Shown one piece after another: positions 1-5,709 of a stretch of DNA of 9,200 nucleotides. This stretch comes from Pseudomonadota bacterium (lineage in GTDB: Bacteria; Pseudomonadota; Alphaproteobacteria; RF32; CAG-239). The position numbers and the translations under genes were made by a program. Under the pieces are notes generated by a model. It was not told where the DNA came from, did not search any database, and saw only the letters and a list, made by a program, of their open reading frames with translations. The stretch lies in NCBI GenBank assembly GCA_021617435.1, contig JAJWCP010000056.1, forward strand, positions 1 through 9,200, given 5' to 3'. Every line of letters begins with the position of its first letter. The first letter of the stretch is position 1.

Positions 1-91
1 CCCTCTGCGGAGGGGTGCCGAAGGCGGGGTGGTTTAAATACAACTTATGCACAGCGTGGACTCGTAAATATTGCAAAAAAAACGCGAGCTA
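1..91 (+). repeat. Dispersed repeat, copy 1, 5' flank of pilin-like gene
   Basis: The core (16-91) recurs at 9125-9200 in the same orientation. By eye the two differ at only a few bases, plus a 2-nt indel near 35-40 and a poly-A run of 8 here versus 10 there. The core begins TGCCGAAGGCG, contains ACTCGTAAATATTGC, and ends CGCGAGCTA. Just before it, 1-14 can fold as CCCTC-TGCG-GAGGG; the second copy has a different short hairpin at the same place. Within the core, TTATGCACA (45-53) fits the DnaA-box consensus TTATNCACA. The repeat ends about 38 bp before the start codon of the pilin-like gene, so it probably supplies its promoter or 5' leader. I could not assign a convincing -35/-10 pair. Confidence 0.85.
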
Positions 92-114
92 AAATCTTCT
101 TAAAACTAACTTTT

Positions 115-120
115 GAGGAG
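115..120 (+). promoter_or_regulatory. Ribosome binding site of pilin-like gene
   Basis: GAGGAG lies 9 nt before ATG 130. This strong Shine-Dalgarno sequence fixes the start of the downstream gene at 130. That means the unusual palindrome-rich stretch after the start codon is translated rather than being untranslated leader. Confidence 0.7.
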
Positions 121-129
121 ATTTTTAAT

Positions 130-567
130 ATGAAATCAAAATTTAGCCGCTTTCTACATTACACTCTGTCACACTCCGATGTAAGAGAGGTTTTCACCTC
201 TTCCTTGTCACTCTCCGACTTGATCGGAGAGTCCAGGTCAAACCAAGTAGCTAATTTGTCCCACCTGGATTATCGGGTCAAGCCCGATAATGACAACATA
301 GGGGTGGACACTCCGGTCAAGCCGGAGTGTGACAGTGTTTGTGCAGGTCGCAGTATGGTGGAAATGCTCGGCGTTCTGGCGATAATAGGCGTATTATCCA
401 TCGGGGCGATTGCCGGTGTTAAGGCTACTAACAGTGCATCATTTACCTCACCGGTATTAACTGACACCACCATAAACCAAATTACCAAAAGTGATATTTA
501 TGATTACTGCGCTTTATGCAAAAGCGGTCCATTCTGCCGTGTTTCCACCAATTTCAACTTTGATTAA
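130..567 (+). CDS. Prepilin-like protein with palindrome-expanded leader
   Basis: This is a 145-residue protein. Its recognisable part is a type IV prepilin/pseudopilin signal: G73, then R-S-M-V-E (74-78, with the family's Glu at +5) and a hydrophobic helix through about residue 95 (LGVLAIIGVLSIGAIAG). Prepilin peptidase would be expected to cut after G73, leaving a 72-residue mature protein. Two features are odd. First, the leader is 73 residues, against roughly 5-25 in ordinary prepilins, and residues 13-68 are mostly encoded by palindromic elements inserted in frame. Second, the mature part is short: after the hydrophobic segment there is no long amphipathic helix, only about 50 polar residues with three cysteines (C127, C130, C136). 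It may be a minor pilin, a cassette reduced by deletion, or a decaying gene. The reading frame is intact and has a good ribosome site. Pilin class is clear from the N-terminus; function is unknown. Confidence 0.75.
   Translation: MKSKFSRFLHYTLSHSDVREVFTSSLSLSDLIGESRSNQVANLSHLDYRVKPDNDNIGVDTPVKPECDSVCAGRSMVEMLGVLAIIGVLSIGAIAGVKATNSASFTSPVLTDTTINQITKSDIYDYCALCKSGPFCRVSTNFNFD
167..180 (-). repeat. Partial palindromic element (inverted)
   Basis: TGTCA-CACTCCGA at 167-179 matches the outer arm and one stem half of the palindromic elements at 206-334, in reverse orientation. The loop and second stem half are missing, so this is a truncated copy. Just downstream AGAGGT-TTTC-ACCTCT (186-201) forms a separate small hairpin. 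Confidence 0.5.
206..238 (-). repeat. Palindromic element, inverted copy
   Basis: Read on the minus strand, this is ACCTGGA, an 8-nt stem, loop TCAAG, the complementary 8-nt stem, then TGACA. On the plus strand the stem is CTCTCCGA/TCGGAGAG (211-218 with 224-231), a perfect 8-bp pairing. It lies in frame inside the pilin leader and encodes SLSLSDLIGES. Its orientation is opposite to the next two copies, so its CCAGGT arm can pair with the ACCTGG arm of the element at 263. Confidence 0.85.
263..295 (+). repeat. Palindromic element, full copy
   Basis: ACCTGGA (263-269), stem TTATCGGG (270-277), loop TCAAG (278-282), stem CCCGATAA (283-290), TGACA (291-295). The pairing is perfect over 8 bp. 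In frame it encodes LDYRVKPDND. That matches the D-x-R-V-K-P-x-N-D peptide known from Rickettsiales-type palindromic elements; this is recalled, not searched. Confidence 0.9.
303..334 (+). repeat. Palindromic element, copy with variant arm
   Basis: GGTGGA replaces CCTGGA at the 5' arm. Then follow stem CACTCCGG (309-316), loop TCAAG (317-321), stem CCGGAGTG (322-329) and TGACA (330-334). The stem sequence differs from both neighbouring copies but pairs perfectly. In frame it encodes VDTPVKPECD, a variant of the neighbouring copy's peptide. It ends 15 bp before the Gly codon (349-351, residue 74 being R) that precedes the predicted prepilin cleavage site. Confidence 0.88.
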
Positions 568-575
568 AAAACAAA

Positions 576-604
576 ACCCCGCCGGAAAATAACTCTGACG
601 GGGT
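576..604 (-). terminator. Rho-independent terminator of the efflux operon, between convergent genes
   Basis: On the minus strand ACCCCGTC (604-597) pairs with GGCGGGGT (583-576), with one G-U pair. It is followed by the T-rich run TTTTGTTTTTT. It lies 22 bp after the efflux transporter's stop codon. On the plus strand the same hairpin follows the pilin-like gene, but the trailing GTGTTTTA is a weaker T-tract, so it is best as a terminator for the minus strand and perhaps partly bidirectional. Confidence 0.8.
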
Positions 605-625
605 GTGTTTTACTTAAAGCCACAT

Positions 626-3600
626 TTAACGCATGGCGCGTTTAAGTTTCGGGCGCCCTAATTTTTCCGCGCGTTTATTTATTTTGCGCAGTTTAACGTT
701 TCCTTCATCAAACGTTTCGCCGATAATCGCAAACATCATCGGAACAAACAAGGTTGCCACAAAGGTTGAAAGTATCATACCGCCGACCATGCCGGTACCG
801 ATAGAGTGACGGCTCGCCGCCCCTGCTCCGGTTGAAAGCGCCAACGGCAAAACGCCGAACGTAAACGCCAGCGAGGTCATCACAATCGGTCTGAAACGGA
901 GTTTTGCAGCCTCAATTGCGGCTTGCGCATAAGTTAAGCCTTCCTCAACCTTCATAACCGCAAATTCCACAATCAAAATGGCGTTTTTAGCCGCCAACCC
1001 GATTAAGGTTACTAATCCGACCTGAAAATACAAGTCGTTTTCAATCCCGCGCAGCCATGTTGCAAGCAAAGCGCCCAACACTGCAAACGGCACCGATAAA
1101 ATAACCACAATCGGCAATGACCATTTTTCATATTGCGCTGAAAGAATCAGGAATATCATAATCAAACCGAATATAAAGGCTTGTGTTGAAGCTCCGCCGG
1201 TAAGTTTTTCCTGATATGCCGAACCAATCCATGATAAAGCGTAATCAGCGCCCAAAACCTCGTCTGCAACTTCTTCCATAGCCGTAATTGCCTGACCTGA
1301 AGAGTAACCGGAGGCCGGATCACCCAAAACTTTAGCAGCCGGAAAGATGTTAAAGCGGTTTACCAATTCCGGACCGGTAACACGTTCAACCGTAATTAAG
1401 GTTGATAAAGGCACCAGCTCGCCGGAAGTTGATTTTACATATACATAGCGCAAATCATCGGGCGAGCTTCTGAAGCGCGACTCTGATTGCAATGTTACGC
1501 GGAAATTACGCCCCATATAGGTAAAGTCATTAACATACAGGCTTCCGAAGGTAGACTGCATTACCGAGTAAACGCTGTTAATCGGCACATTAAGCGCTTT
1601 GGCTTTTTCACGGTCTAAGTCTATCCGATATTGGGGTGTGCTGACCGAAAACGTAGTTTTAACGTTGGCAAGTTCCGGACGCTTATTGGCGGCGTCAACA
1701 AATTCTTGCGTTTTTGCCATCAATTCCTGCGAGGTTTTACCGGCCTTGTTTTGGATATAGGCTTCAAAACCGCCGGTTGTACTCATGCCCATAATCGGAG
1801 GCATACTGAACGCATATCCGATACCGTCATTACGGCTTAATCCGTACATGGTGTAGGTTTGAGCAAGCATTGCGGCCGATTGTTCCGGTTTTTTACGTAA
1901 ATTCCAGTCTTTAAGCGTAATAAAGCTGATGCCTGAATAAGTGTTTTGACTTGAAGACAACATATTAAAGCCGTTAATCGTCAAAACATCTTGCATATCG
2001 GGGTGTTTGCGCACCATATCCGAAACCGCGCCGGTAAATTTTTCGGTACGCGGCAGCGATGAAGCTTCCGGCATGCTGTATGCCATTAACAGGTTGCCCA
2101 AATCTTCAGTCGGCACCAAACCGGACGGAATAATTTTAAACAATCCGATAATCAACAGCAAAACGCCGATAAAAGCCGAAACCGCGGTTTTGCGATGCGT
2201 TAAAAAGTATTCAACGCCGGCAATGTATGCGCTTGTAACTTTTTCAAAAAAGGTATTAAACCACTTAAAAAACGCCATCGGTTCTTTCTTGTTGCGGTTG
2301 TTTTTAATAATCAGCGCGCACAATGATGGTGTTAAAGTCAACGCCACCATGGCCGAAATTAAAACCGAAACCGCAATGGTAACCGAAAATTGTTTGTACA
2401 TAACGCCGGTCATGCCGCCCAAAAATGCAATCGGCAAAAATACCGATGAAAGTACCAACGCAACCGCGACTACCGGTCCTGATACTTCTTTCATCGCCTT
2501 AATTGCCGCTTCTTTCGGCGAAAGTTTTTCAACTTCCATCAAGCGCTCCACGTTTTCAAGCACGATAATTGCGTCATCAACAACAATACCGATGGCTAAA
2601 ATCAAGCCGAACAACGTTAAAAGATTGATTGAAAAGCCCATTAAATACATACCGGCAAATGCGCCGACAATTGAAACCGGCACCGCCAAAATCGGGATGA
2701 GAGTGGCTCTGAAGTTTTGCAAAAACAGATAAACCACCACAATAACCAAAAGCACCGCTTCAAAAAAAGTATGAATAACTTCTTCAATGGAAACTTCAAC
2801 GAATAAAGTTGTATCATACGGAATTTCATAAGTTATACCTTGCGGAAAGTTTTTGGAAAGTCTTTCCATGGTTAATTTTACCAATTCCGCCGTTTCAAGC
2901 GCATTAGCCCCCGGTTGCAGATAAACCGCAAAGGCGACCGCCTCTTCACCGTTAAAGCGCGAGCTGACGCTGTAATCCTGCGCGCCGAGCTCAATGCGGG
3001 CAACGTCTTTAAGTCGCAAGGCTCCGCCGATGTCATTACTGCGTAAAATAATGTTGCCGAACTCTTCTTTATTAACCAAACGCCCTTTGGTATTAACCGA
3101 ATAAGTGTAAGCAACCGAGCTGTCCATCGGTTCTTGCCCGAACTGACCGGCGGCAAATTGAGAGTTTTGCTCTTGAATAGCGCTGATAACATCTTGCGGA
3201 GTTAAATTATATTCCGCCAACTTATCCGGCGAAAGCCAAATACGCATGGAATAATCTTGCGAGGCAAACAACGAGGCGTCACCCACCCCTTTCAAACGTT
3301 TAAGCTCATCTAACACATTAAGCAACGCATAGTTTGAAACATAAACCGTGTCATAACGCTCCGATGTTGAACGCATGGCCACAACCTGCAAAATGGAGTT
3401 TGATTTTTGTTGCACGGTAACGCCCTGTTTGGTAACTTCCGCCGGAAGTTTGGCGGTTGCCATTTGCACTTTATTGTTTACGTCAATGGTGGCCTGATCC
3501 GGATCGGTTCCGATGTCAAAAACCACGCCGATGGTCAAATAGCCTGAAGAAGTGGCGTTTGAATACATATAAATCATATTTTTAACGCCGTTAATTTCCT

Positions 3601-3802
3601 GTTCAAGCGGCGCGGCAACCGTATCGGCCAAAACTTCTGCCGTTGCTCCGGGGTAAACCGCCGTAACCTGAATTTCGGTCGGCACAATGTTAGGATATTG
3701 CTCAACCGGCAACACCTTCATTGATACCAAACCGGCCAATACCACAATCAATGAAATAACCGTGGCAAAAATCGGTCTGTCAATAAAAAACTTTGAAAAC
3801 AT
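626..3802 (-). CDS. acrB: RND efflux transporter, HAE-1/AcrB family inner-membrane pump
   Basis: This 1058-residue protein is full length for the AcrB/MexB family (about 1050). It is the proton-driven inner-membrane pump that takes lipophilic compounds and drugs from membrane and periplasm and passes them to an outer-membrane channel. The N-terminus FFIDRPIFATVIS is the family hallmark. Two halves are visible, each with a transmembrane segment, a large periplasmic domain and a cluster of five further segments. The proton-relay residues are present: D409-D410 in GIVVDDAIIVLENVER (AcrB D407/D408), K939 in GLAAKNAILIVEFA (K940), and R969 and T976 in RFRPIVMTSLAF (R971, T978). GTGMVGGM is at 1002-1009. 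It is second in the operon: the start lies 14 bp after the adaptor's stop, with CAAGGG (3811-3816) as ribosome site. No outer-membrane channel gene follows. The acrB name denotes family, not proven orthology; substrates cannot be told from sequence. Confidence 0.96.
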   Translation of the reverse strand: MFSKFFIDRPIFATVISLIVVLAGLVSMKVLPVEQYPNIVPTEIQVTAVYPGATAEVLADTVAAPLEQEINGVKNMIYMYSNATSSGYLTIGVVFDIGTDPDQATIDVNNKVQMATAKLPAEVTKQGVTVQQKSNSILQVVAMRSTSERYDTVYVSNYALLNVLDELKRLKGVGDASLFASQDYSMRIWLSPDKLAEYNLTPQDVISAIQEQNSQFAAGQFGQEPMDSSVAYTYSVNTKGRLVNKEEFGNIILRSNDIGGALRLKDVARIELGAQDYSVSSRFNGEEAVAFAVYLQPGANALETAELVKLTMERLSKNFPQGITYEIPYDTTLFVEVSIEEVIHTFFEAVLLVIVVVYLFLQNFRATLIPILAVPVSIVGAFAGMYLMGFSINLLTLFGLILAIGIVVDDAIIVLENVERLMEVEKLSPKEAAIKAMKEVSGPVVAVALVLSSVFLPIAFLGGMTGVMYKQFSVTIAVSVLISAMVALTLTPSLCALIIKNNRNKKEPMAFFKWFNTFFEKVTSAYIAGVEYFLTHRKTAVSAFIGVLLLIIGLFKIIPSGLVPTEDLGNLLMAYSMPEASSLPRTEKFTGAVSDMVRKHPDMQDVLTINGFNMLSSSQNTYSGISFITLKDWNLRKKPEQSAAMLAQTYTMYGLSRNDGIGYAFSMPPIMGMSTTGGFEAYIQNKAGKTSQELMAKTQEFVDAANKRPELANVKTTFSVSTPQYRIDLDREKAKALNVPINSVYSVMQSTFGSLYVNDFTYMGRNFRVTLQSESRFRSSPDDLRYVYVKSTSGELVPLSTLITVERVTGPELVNRFNIFPAAKVLGDPASGYSSGQAITAMEEVADEVLGADYALSWIGSAYQEKLTGGASTQAFIFGLIMIFLILSAQYEKWSLPIVVILSVPFAVLGALLATWLRGIENDLYFQVGLVTLIGLAAKNAILIVEFAVMKVEEGLTYAQAAIEAAKLRFRPIVMTSLAFTFGVLPLALSTGAGAASRHSIGTGMVGGMILSTFVATLFVPMMFAIIGETFDEGNVKLRKINKRAEKLGRPKLKRAMR

Positions 3803-3816
3803 AATTTAAGCCCTTG

Positions 3817-4980
3817 TTATTTTTGGTTAGAATTTTGTGCGGCGACATTAACCGGATTAACCGTCATTCCCGGTCTGATTTTCATCAAATTATCAACCAC
3901 CACTTTATCGCCTTCATTTAAGCCGCTGTCAATAATCCAGCTGCCGTCAGATGTTGAGATACCGGTTGTAACGTTTACCATTTCAACCTGATTTTTATCA
4001 TTAAGTTTGTATACATACGAGCCTTTTGAGCCTTGCATAATTGCATCTTGCGGAACAGTCATGGCATTGGCGCGCTCCAAGCCCTCAACGGTCAGGCGCA
4101 TAAACTGACCGGGGCGCAAACGCTTATCGGGATTAGGAAATACGGCACGTAACTTAATAGTTCCGGTTGAAGAATCAATGCTCGGATTAACAAAGTTAAT
4201 TTCGCCGGTATGATTATAAACAGTACCATCGCCAAACTGTAAAACCGCCCTCACCGCTTTAACCGCGTCACCGGTATTGGGCTGATTTTTAATTTGGCCG
4301 CTTTCAACCATACGCCCCATTGTAACCATCTGGTTTTCAGAGAGTGAGAACATAACATAAATCGGATCAAGCTGCGTAATATGAGTAAGTAGTCCGGTAT
4401 TGCCGGAGGTTGAAATTAAACTGCCTTCCGATTGCGCTTCCATACTGGTTAAGCCGCTAATCGGGGCTTTAACTTTGGTATAATCCAAATTAAGTTGCGC
4501 CGCGTCAACATCGGCCTGCGCCGAAGATAATGCCGCATGCAACGAATCGTAATTGGCAACCGCATCGTCATAAGCCTTTTCACTGGCGTATTTTTGCTTA
4601 AACAGCTTTTCGGTGCGGTCTAACTGAATTTTGGCGTTTTTAAGTTCGGCCGTTGTTTTTTCAAGTTTCGCCTGAGCTTGGTTAAGCGCCACCTGATACG
4701 GCTCAGGGTCAATTTCAAATAAAACGCTACCTTCTTCAACTTCAGACCCTTCAATATAGTTGCGTTTAAGCAATATACCGCCTACTCTCGCGCGCACTTC
4801 CGTTTCTTTTGAACCTTGCGTACGGGCGGCAAATTCAAATGAAAGCGGAACATCATGCGCCGCAATAACTTCAACGCCCACATCTAAAGGTTTTTGATTT
4901 TGCGAAACATTTTTATCATCGCATCCGGTCAGCGCTAACACCGCCACAGGAGCAAGCACTAATATATTTTTTAAGAACAT
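3817..4980 (-). CDS. acrA: RND efflux periplasmic adaptor lipoprotein, AcrA/MexA type
   Basis: This 387-residue membrane-fusion protein would link the downstream RND pump to an outer-membrane channel. A lipoprotein signal peptide ends in the lipobox L-T-G-C, with lipidated Cys at C20. D21-D22 follow, as in E. coli AcrA (LTGCDDK); in enterobacteria Asp at +2 keeps lipoproteins in the inner membrane. The order of parts is standard: first lipoyl half around 62-95 (VRARVGGILLKRNYIEGS), an alpha-helical coiled-coil hairpin at about 98-163 rich in Ala/Lys/Gln, second lipoyl half ending KVKAPISG (169-176), beta-barrel with QLDPIYVMFSLSE (203-215) and FPNPDKRLRPGQFM (281-294), and a membrane-proximal domain. 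GAGG (4989-4986) lies 5 nt before the ATG. First gene of a two-gene operon. No TetR-type regulator is adjacent, unlike E. coli acrR. Confidence 0.95.
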   Translation of the reverse strand: MFLKNILVLAPVAVLALTGCDDKNVSQNQKPLDVGVEVIAAHDVPLSFEFAARTQGSKETEVRARVGGILLKRNYIEGSEVEEGSVLFEIDPEPYQVALNQAQAKLEKTTAELKNAKIQLDRTEKLFKQKYASEKAYDDAVANYDSLHAALSSAQADVDAAQLNLDYTKVKAPISGLTSMEAQSEGSLISTSGNTGLLTHITQLDPIYVMFSLSENQMVTMGRMVESGQIKNQPNTGDAVKAVRAVLQFGDGTVYNHTGEINFVNPSIDSSTGTIKLRAVFPNPDKRLRPGQFMRLTVEGLERANAMTVPQDAIMQGSKGSYVYKLNDKNQVEMVNVTTGISTSDGSWIIDSGLNEGDKVVVDNLMKIRPGMTVNPVNVAAQNSNQK

Positions 4981-5036
4981 ATTTTCCTCACAAACAGTTG
5001 GTTAATGCAGGGATTTTACAACATTTCTGCTAAAAT

Positions 5037-5071
5037 TCCACAGTCTTAAAAAATAGTTAACATTCTGTGGA
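5037..5071. promoter_or_regulatory. Inverted repeat upstream of the efflux operon
   Basis: TCCACAG (5037-5043) and CTGTGGA (5065-5071) are perfect 7-bp inverted arms around a 21-nt AT-rich centre. The repeat sits between the deacylase stop codon and the adaptor start. There is no T-tract, so it does not look like a terminator. It could be an operator for a dimeric regulator of the pump, or a pair of inverted DnaA-box-like sites. Confidence 0.4.
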
Positions 5072-5083
5072 TAAAAAGGTCAA
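5055..5083 (-). promoter_or_regulatory. Candidate promoter of the efflux operon with a DnaA-box match in the spacer
   Basis: On the minus strand TTGACC (5083-5078) is followed after 17 nt by TTAACT (5060-5055). The -35 is good (5/6 to consensus) and the -10 is weak (3/6). The -35 overlaps the stop codon of the deacylase gene. TTATCCACA, the consensus DnaA box, occupies 5074-5066 inside the spacer. If the promoter is real, a protein bound there would block it. An alternative -10 (TAAAAT) lies closer to the start but lacks a -35. Confidence 0.3.
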
Positions 5084-5553
5084 TTTACACAAATATCAAA
5101 CAACTTGTATGGCACTATTTTCCGCAAATTATCAAGCGATGTTTCAACTTGAGTACCGACCCTGCCGGCGCTGAAAATAAGAGTGGCAAATTCTGCGGCG
5201 CTGTTATGAACAATAAGCGGAAACACTTTTTTCATACCAATCGGCGAACAACCGCCGTGCACATATCCGGTTAAGGGCAAAAGTTCTTTTTGCTTAACCA
5301 TTTCAAGCGCTTTTTCACCGGCAGCGGCGGCCGCTTTTTTTAAGTCAAGTTCACGCTCCACCGGCAACATAAACACATAATACCGGCGCGATTTGCCGAT
5401 TGTAACCAAAGTTTTAAACACCTGTTTCGGATTCTGTTCTAAAATAGCGGCAATCTGCGCTCCGGTTAAGGCAGAATCAGGTGTGTAATGATAGCATTTA
5501 TATTCGGCTTTTATTTTATCAAGCATACGCAAAGCGTTGGTTTTAACTTCCAT
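5080..5553 (-). CDS. ybaK: YbaK/EbsC-family Cys-tRNA(Pro)/aminoacyl-tRNA deacylase
   Basis: This 157-residue cytoplasmic protein is the usual length for the free-standing YbaK/EbsC family. The family hydrolyses mischarged tRNA, typically Cys-tRNA(Pro) made in error by prolyl-tRNA synthetase. Evidence is the motif order: QVFKTLV with the essential Lys at K47 (K46 in the characterised enzymes), LPVERELDLKKAAAAAGEK (63-81), TGYVHGGCSPIGMKK (95-109) with the family's G-G-x-S-P-x-G loop, and FATLIFSAGRVG (122-133). An AGAGG ribosome site precedes ATG 5553. It is transcribed towards the efflux operon, with about 100 bp between its stop and the adaptor start. Read-through is possible, but the intergenic region looks regulatory. 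The family is secure; the exact substrate (Cys-tRNA(Pro) or another) is inferred. Confidence 0.92.
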   Translation of the reverse strand: MEVKTNALRMLDKIKAEYKCYHYTPDSALTGAQIAAILEQNPKQVFKTLVTIGKSRRYYVFMLPVERELDLKKAAAAAGEKALEMVKQKELLPLTGYVHGGCSPIGMKKVFPLIVHNSAAEFATLIFSAGRVGTQVETSLDNLRKIVPYKLFDICVN

Positions 5554-5709
5554 ATTAACCTCTTTTGTTTAACTTTTTATGCAATACTCCACTTTTATAT
5601 ACCGTGTCAATCAAGTTTTTTTGACAAAATCATCATAAAACGGCAAAAAACACTTGTATAACGACTTGTTTTGTGTCATATTTACAACATTAGACAAAAG
5701 GATATAACA
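5554..5709. promoter_or_regulatory. Divergent promoter region between the deacylase and RelA/SpoT-like genes
   Basis: This is a 156-bp AT-rich region. TGTCAA (5605-5610) and TTGACA (5621-5626) form an inverted pair of consensus -35 hexamers pointing outwards. For the deacylase, minus-strand TTGACA is followed after 18 nt by TATTGC (5586-5581), a partial -10. For the plus-strand gene, no -10 sits at the right distance from 5621. A weaker pair TTGTAT (5654-5659), 17 nt, CATATT (5677-5682) is better placed. All assignments are by eye and tentative. Confidence 0.35.

Noticed and set aside
71..82. Phase-variable homopolymer (A8 here, A10 in the second copy)
   Set aside because: The tract is outside the coding region and within an AT-rich leader. 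Length differs between repeat copies, but nothing shows variation at one locus.
130..340. CRISPR array in the repeated region of the pilin leader
   Set aside because: The repeats are hairpins in both orientations with variable stems and irregular spacing, lie in frame within a gene, and have no cas genes nearby.
2007..2732. Open frame of 241 codons on the plus strand inside the efflux transporter gene
   Set aside because: It is antisense to a secure AcrB-family gene, has low-complexity Thr/Ala/Ile-rich translation, no recognisable motif and no ribosome site. It is a shadow of codon bias.
5671..5709. TTG start 39 bp upstream of the RelA/SpoT-like gene
   Set aside because: ATG 5710 has AAAAGG at a good distance, while TTG 5671 has no ribosome site and overlaps the candidate promoter.
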